This document shows, piece by piece, positions 59,002-64,000 of a DNA stretch of 64,000 nt (its first letter is position 1; each line of letters begins with the position of its first letter). The notes below the pieces were generated by a model. It was not told the DNA's origin and did no database searches. It saw only the letters and a list, made by a program, of their open reading frames with translations. Source of the DNA: Chloroflexota bacterium (GTDB taxonomy: Bacteria; Chloroflexota; Ktedonobacteria; Ktedonobacterales; Ktedonobacteraceae); assembly GCA_902810755.1 (NCBI GenBank), contig CADDYT010000002.1, positions 62,001 through 126,000 of the forward strand. The letters are read 5' to 3'. The translations under genes and the position numbers were made by a program.

Positions 59002-59901
59002 ATGAAACCCTTTTCTGTCTATAAAGGTGTTGTCCTTGTCGTTGTGATTGTGCCGTTGCTGGCTACTGTTCTGGCTATTGTACTCCTCTGGCAGCACGCC
59101 GTTCACTGGACCGATCTCGCGCTGCTGGCGACAATGTACGCTCTTGTGGCGCTGGGCGTGACTGTTGGATTCCATCGCATGCTGACACATCGTAGCTTTC
59201 GGCCTCATCCTGTGGTCAAATGCATCTTGCTGATCCTGGGTTCTATGTCCTTTGAGGGACCAGCTATCGAATGGGCGGCGACACATATCAAGCACCATGC
59301 GCAGGCCGACCGTGAAGGCGATCCACATAGCCCCGTCGAAGGTTTCTTTCACGCGCACATCGGCTGGATGTTTGGCGAGAAGGTCGATCCCAGCGTGTAC
59401 TGTAACTACCTGGAGAAGGATCGTATGGTGGTCTTTGTCAGCCGTACCTTTATTCTCTGGTCGCTGCTCTCATTGCTCATTCCATTTGCGCTTGGCGGTT
59501 GGACCGGGCTGCTCTGGGGTGGACTCGTGCGGATGTTTCTTACCCACCATGTTACCTGGAGCGTTAATTCGGTCTGCCATACCTTTGGCAAACGCGAGTT
59601 CGAGACGAAAGATCGCAGTCGCAATGAGTGGATAGTCGGGCTGTTAGCGTTCGGAGAGGGATGGCATAACAATCACCATGCCTTCCCACGTTCCGCCTTT
59701 CATGGGATGCACTGGTGGCAGCTTGACCTCTCTGGCTACCTCATCTGGACTTTTGAACGTCTCGGCCTTGCCCGTGACGTTTGCCGTATCCCACCTGCCC
59801 TGAGAGCGCGCCGCAAGGCTCAGGGGAAGGATAGGGTATCGAGAACGAGAATACCCTTGATACGAGATGCGATGCTCATACCTGGAGAAGAACTTCTCTA
59901 A
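59002..59901 (+). CDS. Membrane fatty-acid (acyl-CoA delta-9 type) desaturase
   Basis: A 299-residue integral membrane desaturase; ATG 59002 follows GGTGGAGG. The three histidine boxes are HRMLTH (near 56), HIKHH (near 93) and HNNHH (near 230), which hold the di-iron centre. Four membrane spans are likely. It would introduce a double bond into acyl chains for membrane fluidity. No reductase or ferredoxin gene is adjacent. The C-terminal tail is basic. Confidence 0.93.
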   Translation: MKPFSVYKGVVLVVVIVPLLATVLAIVLLWQHAVHWTDLALLATMYALVALGVTVGFHRMLTHRSFRPHPVVKCILLILGSMSFEGPAIEWAATHIKHHAQADREGDPHSPVEGFFHAHIGWMFGEKVDPSVYCNYLEKDRMVVFVSRTFILWSLLSLLIPFALGGWTGLLWGGLVRMFLTHHVTWSVNSVCHTFGKREFETKDRSRNEWIVGLLAFGEGWHNNHHAFPRSAFHGMHWWQLDLSGYLIWTFERLGLARDVCRIPPALRARRKAQGKDRVSRTRIPLIRDAMLIPGEELL

Positions 59902-59932
59902 AAGAGTTTCCCGTTTGAAGCGCCTCTCTGGC

Positions 59933-60955
59933 TCAGGCGTCCCTGATCTGTTGCGTCAGGAAGCGTTTCAGGCGTGTGACATACTGCTCTGGATCACTCC
60001 CGTAAGCTCCGCCATGGGTGGCGTGGTGGACAAAGTAGGTTTCGATGGGAATATGATATGCCTCTGCCTGTGCCGCAATCTGGCGGGCATGAGAGAAAGG
60101 TATCAACTCATCATCTCTGCTATGGATTAACAGGATGGCGGGATAAGGTTGATGTGTTGCCTTTGTCGGCGTGGCCCAACGCTTGAAACTGCGATCAGGA
60201 CGCGCCATTAAGGGGTGGCCAAAGCGCAGACGAAACAGGAATCGACTCGCCACGACTGCCGCCCAGGAAAGAGCAGGCAAGAGAGCCTTAAGCCTGTGGA
60301 AGAGAGCAGGCCAGGAAGTGCTTTCTGCGGTGAGACGGTAGTGGGTGAGACGCTGCAAGATGGCATCCAGACGGGCATAGGCACTATCAGCAATGATGCC
60401 GACCACCTCCGGGTGGGGCGGCATGAGCAGACTGACGGCGGCCCCCATCGAAAAGCCATGCAGGGCCAGTTTGCCCGGCAGGGTTTCAGGCTGCTGGCGC
60501 GCTGCCTGCACTGCCGCTTGCAGATCGCGCACTTCGGCGATGCCGCCACTGATGACGGCGCGGGCACTCTTGCCGTGTCCGCGAAAATCGAAGAGCAGGA
60601 CATTGTAGCCTGCGTTGTACTCTAAGGCCGCGACCGGGCGCAGATGAACCTGGGGAACGCGATAGCCATGACAGAGGATGATCGTCGCTGCCGGATGAGG
60701 CTGCGCCCAGAACTCGCCGCAGAGACGTTTGCCGTCACAGGTGTCGATTCTCAGTTGCCGCTGCACCACTACTGGCGGCTCTGGCTCTGCTATCGGCATA
60801 TCCCACGTGAATTGATCGACATCTAATAAGACATGCGAATGGGTAAATTCGTTGACAAACTGATGTGCTAATACGAGAATTGCGCTGCTAACCATCACAG
60901 CTAATAGCCCGATACTGCTTGCTGAACCAATGATCCACCGAGACCATTTTGTCAT
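59933..60955 (-). CDS. Alpha/beta hydrolase with N-terminal membrane anchor
   Basis: A 340-residue protein. One N-terminal membrane span (about 8-30) precedes the hydrolase domain. Oxyanion region: HGYRVPQ; nucleophile Ser in HGFSMGAAV; Asp in HSRDDELIP; His in HATHGGAYG. This is the FrsA/BAAT-like branch that includes peptidases and thioesterases; the substrate is unknown. ATG 60955 has no strong ribosome site. It is convergent with the desaturase gene. Confidence 0.85.
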   Translation of the reverse strand: MTKWSRWIIGSASSIGLLAVMVSSAILVLAHQFVNEFTHSHVLLDVDQFTWDMPIAEPEPPVVVQRQLRIDTCDGKRLCGEFWAQPHPAATIILCHGYRVPQVHLRPVAALEYNAGYNVLLFDFRGHGKSARAVISGGIAEVRDLQAAVQAARQQPETLPGKLALHGFSMGAAVSLLMPPHPEVVGIIADSAYARLDAILQRLTHYRLTAESTSWPALFHRLKALLPALSWAAVVASRFLFRLRFGHPLMARPDRSFKRWATPTKATHQPYPAILLIHSRDDELIPFSHARQIAAQAEAYHIPIETYFVHHATHGGAYGSDPEQYVTRLKRFLTQQIRDA

Positions 60956-61119
60956 GGCTGACTCCAGTCTTTTTTATGCTTCCGTCCTTTTCTTCTTTAG
61001 AGCGTCCAGAAGCAAAAAAGTGTCAGGCAAGAAATTGCAGCTGGATGGGCGCGCACGAGGAGAAGCGTGACACCTGATGCAGTCTCCCTTTTGCTTTTCT
61101 CTCCTGGTGAATCTCACGT

Positions 61120-62076
61120 TTATGATGCGGACAAAGCTGGATCGCTTCCCCTTTGCAGGCGAAGTGTTGTTTCCAGCGCAGGGTCAATTCCGCCTGCAGT
61201 GTTAGCAACATAGAGATTATCGGTCACATGGTAGAGGACGCTTCCTTCATACAGATGTCTCTGACCGGAAGCCATAGGTTCCCTCTCCAGGAGAGTAACG
61301 ATCTGCTGAATGTATTCGGCGATCAGGGACTCACTCTCTGTATCGATAAGCAGCAATGAGATATCTGTAGGAAATGCTCTGGCTCGTTTCACGAATTGAA
61401 CCAGATGAGCAAAGGGAATGTCCGGGTTTGATTTACATTCGACGACCATAACCAGGCCATCTTCCGTAAAAGCCAGCACATCGAGATCATTCAAGGCCGG
61501 GCTTTGCCACTCTTTAAAGCTCACGCAGCGTCTGACGAGCGCACGATGCCGCTGTTGCAGATACGCCTGTACACTCCATGCAAATGTCGGGCCAAAATGC
61601 TCAACATGCGCAAGCAAAGGACTACTTACCCACTCATCGGGAGCCTGGGCCACAAGGTACTCTTGCAGTTCTAAAAAATGCAGTGCATGCATCAGCCGTT
61701 GCCGCGTGATTTCTGGCCCCACTTTTTCGAGCAATGCTTCCACTTTCCAGGCCCGTTTCCAGGCAGACTCAGCCACTGCGGGGTCAGCACCATCTGTGAT
61801 CAACTCCTGGAGATCCTCAGAAACTGGTTCGTGTTGAAGAAAGCAGCGCAGGAGCAGACGATGGTGCCGCTGATCAAGAAAATCTAGAAAGCCCGCCTCA
61901 TCACACCATCTCTTGCCCTCAATCAGCCAGCGGAGACGGATCACACCAGGGGCTCCAGCATGGACAAAACTTCTACCAATGGTATTCCAGGAACCAGGAA
62001 CGTGACGCAGACGCTCATCAAAAGCATGGAGCTGCTGCATATCCATCGGGGGACGATAGGGGAGAGTTTTCAACAT
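61120..62076 (-). CDS. PD-(D/E)XK nuclease-like protein
   Basis: A 318-residue protein; ATG 62076 follows GACAGGAAAAAAAC. Its C-terminal third has NDLDVLAFTEDGLVMVVECKSNPDIPFAHLVQFVKRA, in which Asp, the Glu-x-Lys pair (ECK) and the trailing Gln match the PD-(D/E)XK restriction-like fold. The N-terminal 180 residues are helical and unrecognised. The absence of a methylase or helicase neighbour argues against a simple restriction system. A strong promoter lies upstream, and the gene is divergent from an RNA-binding protein. Confidence 0.78.
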   Translation of the reverse strand: MLKTLPYRPPMDMQQLHAFDERLRHVPGSWNTIGRSFVHAGAPGVIRLRWLIEGKRWCDEAGFLDFLDQRHHRLLLRCFLQHEPVSEDLQELITDGADPAVAESAWKRAWKVEALLEKVGPEITRQRLMHALHFLELQEYLVAQAPDEWVSSPLLAHVEHFGPTFAWSVQAYLQQRHRALVRRCVSFKEWQSPALNDLDVLAFTEDGLVMVVECKSNPDIPFAHLVQFVKRARAFPTDISLLLIDTESESLIAEYIQQIVTLLEREPMASGQRHLYEGSVLYHVTDNLYVANTAGGIDPALETTLRLQRGSDPALSAS

Positions 62077-62135
62077 GTTTTTTTCCTGTCCTCGCTCCCG
62101 CTGCAACGGAATGAGCGGTGTGTTCTTTTATTTTT

Positions 62136-62164
62136 AGTATAACATATACTTGCGTCAAAGTCAA
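62136..62164 (-). promoter_or_regulatory. Strong promoter of the PD-(D/E)XK gene
   Basis: On the minus strand TTGACT (62164-62159) and TATACT (62141-62136) are 17 bp apart, the same boxes as the pyr promoter; transcription would start near 62129. Confidence 0.75.
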
Positions 62165-62220
62165 AAACGGATGAAGATAAAAATAAAAATGTTTGGAAAA
62201 TAACGTACTGATGTTAGCTA

Positions 62221-62249
62221 TTGCATCTTCACCGAAAATAGTATATACT
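62221..62249 (+). promoter_or_regulatory. Promoter of the RRM protein gene
   Basis: TTGCAT (62221-62226) and TATACT (62244-62249) are 17 bp apart, giving a start near 62256 and a 92-nt leader before ATG 62348. Confidence 0.65.
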
Positions 62250-62347
62250 TACCATATGGCATCAGAAAGTAATTGTATCGCTTCTGTGAGAAACGGTTTC
62301 TACGAGCGTCAATACGTTGAGAGATGCCAACACAGGAGCGTACTATC

Positions 62348-62644
62348 ATGAGATTGTATGTAGGGGGACTTCCCTATCAAACAACTGAGCAAGACCTGCT
62401 TGATCTTTTTGGGCAGGTAGGAGAGGTGAACAGCGCCTCGGTCATCATTGATCGCGACAGCGGGCGAAGTAAAGGTTTTGCCTTTGTCGAGATGAGCGAC
62501 GATCAAGAAGCACGAACCGCTATTGAGCGACTCAACGGCACCAGTATGGGGGATCGCACCATCACGGTCAACCAGGCGCGCGAGCGCCCATCAACTGGTG
62601 GCGAAAGGCGTTCAAACAACAGGTATCGGAGTGACCGCTACTAA
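62348..62644 (+). CDS. RNA-recognition-motif (RRM) protein
   Basis: A 98-residue protein; ATG 62348 follows CACAGGAGC. It is one RRM: RNP2 LYVGGL (3-8) and RNP1 KGFAFVEM (43-50), then a basic Gly/Arg/Ser tail. Bacterial RRM proteins of this size are cold- or stress-related RNA chaperones in cyanobacteria and others. The 92-nt leader may carry its own regulation. It lies divergent from the nuclease-like gene. Confidence 0.93.
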   Translation: MRLYVGGLPYQTTEQDLLDLFGQVGEVNSASVIIDRDSGRSKGFAFVEMSDDQEARTAIERLNGTSMGDRTITVNQARERPSTGGERRSNNRYRSDRY

Positions 62645-62688
62645 GTTCTGACGTTTCCCATGCTTTGCATGGAAAAACGTTCAGAGGA

Positions 62689-62740
62689 GACAAGATCAAC
62701 AAAAGGTTTGTACAACTACGAGCCTTTTGTTGATCTTGTC
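62689..62740. repeat. 18-bp stem hairpin after the RRM gene
   Basis: GACAAGATCAACAAAAGG (62689-62706) and its exact reverse complement (62723-62740) form an 18-bp stem around a 16-nt loop. A smaller hairpin (CCATGC-TTT-GCATGG inside ACGTTT/AAACGT) is just before it at 62651-62680. It probably ends the RRM transcript, though no strong T tract follows. Confidence 0.65.
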
Positions 62741-62873
62741 TTGTGCCTGCTATTCTCCCATTACTGCTCCTTGCGTTTCTGCCTGATGACCTCCGGGCCA
62801 TGATGTATTCTATCAACATCAACGCCGGAGACGAAACTGAGCAAATGAGTAGTTGAAGCAGGTAAGACCCCGA

Positions 62874-63704
62874 TCATGCTGCCTCTTTGACCAGGTAGCC
62901 CCGCTCATCCATGCGAGGGCCGAAAAATTCGATGCGGTAGACGCCGCCTGGACAGGTGACCTCATGGTAGTAACAGAACTGTGGGAAGACGGTTTGGATC
63001 TGACTTCCATTATGCACTTCTCGTGAGGGCAAGGACTGGAATCCCTGAACTGCCCCGGCACGGTCTGCATACTCATAGACTTGCCCATCAGCGGCAATCA
63101 CTGTGTAGTGGGTGGTACAGGGAAATTGAACGCAGGGAGCAAAGAAGGTCATGGCGCTGTGATCGGACTCTGCGAGCGCAGGGCCAGAAGCAAACCAGGC
63201 TTTCCAAACGGCATTGGAGAACGTCCCTCGTTGTGGGTCAATATAGCACACGGCGTAGTCGGTTCCAGAGACCGCCTCTGGTTGCAGCCGGGCATCATCC
63301 GAGATGATGGCGCGCATATTTTTATTTGGACTCCACCTCCACGCGGCTTCGGCTCTTTTTGGATGCCCCCACACATGCTCTGCGTAGAGCAGAACAGGTA
63401 TGCCTTGTTGAGAGGTCGCAGACGCTTCTTCTTGCGAGATTTCCCGCCAGGTGGAGACAGGCACGGAGAAGTTTGTACTCTTCAGAGGCAACCGCTCGGC
63501 CAATTTTGATTTCGCTGACTGCGATGAAAGCGGCACATCGAAATCGGTGAGCTGCTTCATCGCGCAAGTAAGGTTGGAAACCGAGAGTTCCTGCCCATTG
63601 CGCAGTTGTGCGTGATACGTTCTTTCAAGCAGCCATGTTTCGCTGAGACGTTCAGAAAATGAGATGGTCATCGGCGGTATCGCCGTCTGTGGTGAGGTTG
63701 TCAT
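62874..63704 (-). CDS. Protein of unknown function
   Basis: A 276-residue protein not recognised; ATG 63704 follows GGAAGGG. The C-terminal half is rich in aromatic and Cys residues (FFAPCVQFPCTTHYTVIAADGQVYEYADRAG, FCYYHEVTCPGGVYRIEFFGPRMDERGYL) and looks like small beta-domains. No signal peptide or membrane segment. It precedes the SPFH gene's downstream end in the same direction, 88 bp apart, so it could follow it in one transcript. Confidence 0.65.
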   Translation of the reverse strand: MTTSPQTAIPPMTISFSERLSETWLLERTYHAQLRNGQELSVSNLTCAMKQLTDFDVPLSSQSAKSKLAERLPLKSTNFSVPVSTWREISQEEASATSQQGIPVLLYAEHVWGHPKRAEAAWRWSPNKNMRAIISDDARLQPEAVSGTDYAVCYIDPQRGTFSNAVWKAWFASGPALAESDHSAMTFFAPCVQFPCTTHYTVIAADGQVYEYADRAGAVQGFQSLPSREVHNGSQIQTVFPQFCYYHEVTCPGGVYRIEFFGPRMDERGYLVKEAA

Positions 63705-63792
63705 AGATGTCGCCCTTCCGGGTAAAGCTGGAGGAACAATCAACAGAATTCATGGCTCCCTTGCTACTGAACCCTGTTCCTCCAGCCTATGT

Positions 63793-64000
63793 TTACGTTG
63801 GGTAGGTCAGGGATGGCTCATTTGTGTGAGAGCCGTTCAGCGGCTCATGGGCTGGCTCGCTTGCCTGGCGCTGCATAATCTGCATCAGCGGCGCTACCAG
63901 GTCGAGGGGCAGAGGGAAGATGATGGTCGAATTCTTCTCAACCGCGATCTCGGTTAGCGTTTGTAAGTAGCGTAGTTGCAGCGTGGAAGGCTGCGAGCCG
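63793..64000 (-). CDS. SPFH/slipin (stomatin-like) protein, C-terminal part
   Basis: An ORF entering from the right edge and ending at TAA 63793-63795; 68 codons are in the window. [27 protein letters not shown] is the conserved end of the stomatin/slipin core, followed by a polar tail. These membrane-associated proteins form large rings in membrane microdomains, often with a NfeD partner. The start and N-terminal hairpin lie beyond the window. Confidence 0.82.
   Translation of the reverse strand, partial: GSQPSTLQLRYLQTLTEIAVEKNSTIIFPLPLDLVAPLMQIMQRQASEPAHEPLNGSHTNEPSLTYPT

Noticed and set aside
61023..61211. 62-residue minus-strand ORF with HNH-like CPHHK segment
   Set aside because: It overlaps the end of the PD-(D/E)XK gene in another frame and has no ribosome site; the resemblance is too short.
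62651..62680. Cold-shock thermosensor after the RRM gene
   Set aside because: The hairpin is downstream of the gene rather than in its leader, so a terminator or 3' stabiliser is more likely.
1..64000. Prophage, integrative element or biosynthetic cluster
   Set aside because: No integrase, capsid, transposase, polyketide or peptide synthetase genes; composition and gene style are even across the window.

Overview
The window reads as chromosomal DNA of a free-living, GC-rich heterotroph. Its closest look is Ktedonobacteria-like Chloroflexota; this is inference from protein style, not from a marker gene. The clues are Ser/Thr kinases fused to WD40 or lectin-like ectodomains, an ECF41 sigma factor, several F420/LLM-type oxidoreductases, HTH-GAF regulators, zinc-ribbon membrane proteins, S53 peptidase, PrsW and tricorn protease. 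No rRNA, tRNA, CRISPR array, prophage or transposase gene was seen. Several genes have vegetative promoters close to TTGACT-17-TATACT.

Layout. 1-6.0 kb: tricorn protease core (minus) ending beside a perfect 60-bp palindrome, a membrane-anchored FKBP isomerase, and an arsenic pair (arsC, arsM). 6.0-15.9 kb: a complete de novo UMP operon, pyrB-carA-carB-pyrC-pyrD-pyrE-pyrF, behind a strong promoter, a 45-codon leader ORF and an intrinsic terminator arranged like the enterobacterial pyrBI attenuator. 16.5-20.2 kb: an FAD amine-oxidase-like enzyme, an ECF41 sigma factor and an LLM oxidoreductase; the FAD gene has a textbook ECF41 promoter. 20.3-25.3 kb: a second LLM oxidoreductase divergent from a BadH-like dehydrogenase, acyl-CoA ligase and crotonase, which look like one acyl-CoA degradation unit. 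25.3-26.8 kb: a ClgR-like XRE regulator divergent from a small DUF4177-like protein and clpP, with two identical-arm operators between them.

26.8-34.7 kb: HTH-GAF regulator, beta-sandwich protein, YiiX-like cysteine hydrolase, crotonase, WD40 kinase, geranylgeranyl-reductase-type flavoprotein and a mycoredoxin-like protein. 34.9-40.4 kb: four PLP or amino-acid enzymes (group II decarboxylase, cysteine desulfurase, class V aminotransferase, ornithine cyclodeaminase family) and a zinc-ribbon protein. 40.4-47.7 kb: BNR-repeat lipoprotein, MBL hydrolase, response regulator, ornithine carbamoyltransferase, PrsW and an S53 peptidase. 47.8-52.9 kb: a minus-strand run of zinc-ribbon/Ig-like surface protein, Ser/Thr kinase, a short ORF and a sirtuin. 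53.3-64 kb: methyltransferase, DUF2231-Rieske protein, a truncated hen1 remnant before an MFS exporter, VOC protein, SRPBCC protein, a previously overlooked 42-residue membrane protein, fatty-acid desaturase, alpha/beta hydrolase, a PD-(D/E)XK protein divergent from an RRM protein, an unknown protein, and the C-terminus of an SPFH/slipin protein cut by the right edge.

Four copies of one 85-96 bp palindromic element (arms beginning GTGTCAT[G/C]C) sit between genes. One lies inside the pyr operon and supplies the last codons and stop of pyrD; a partial copy does the same for the MFS gene. One copy carries an arm whose core is inverted.
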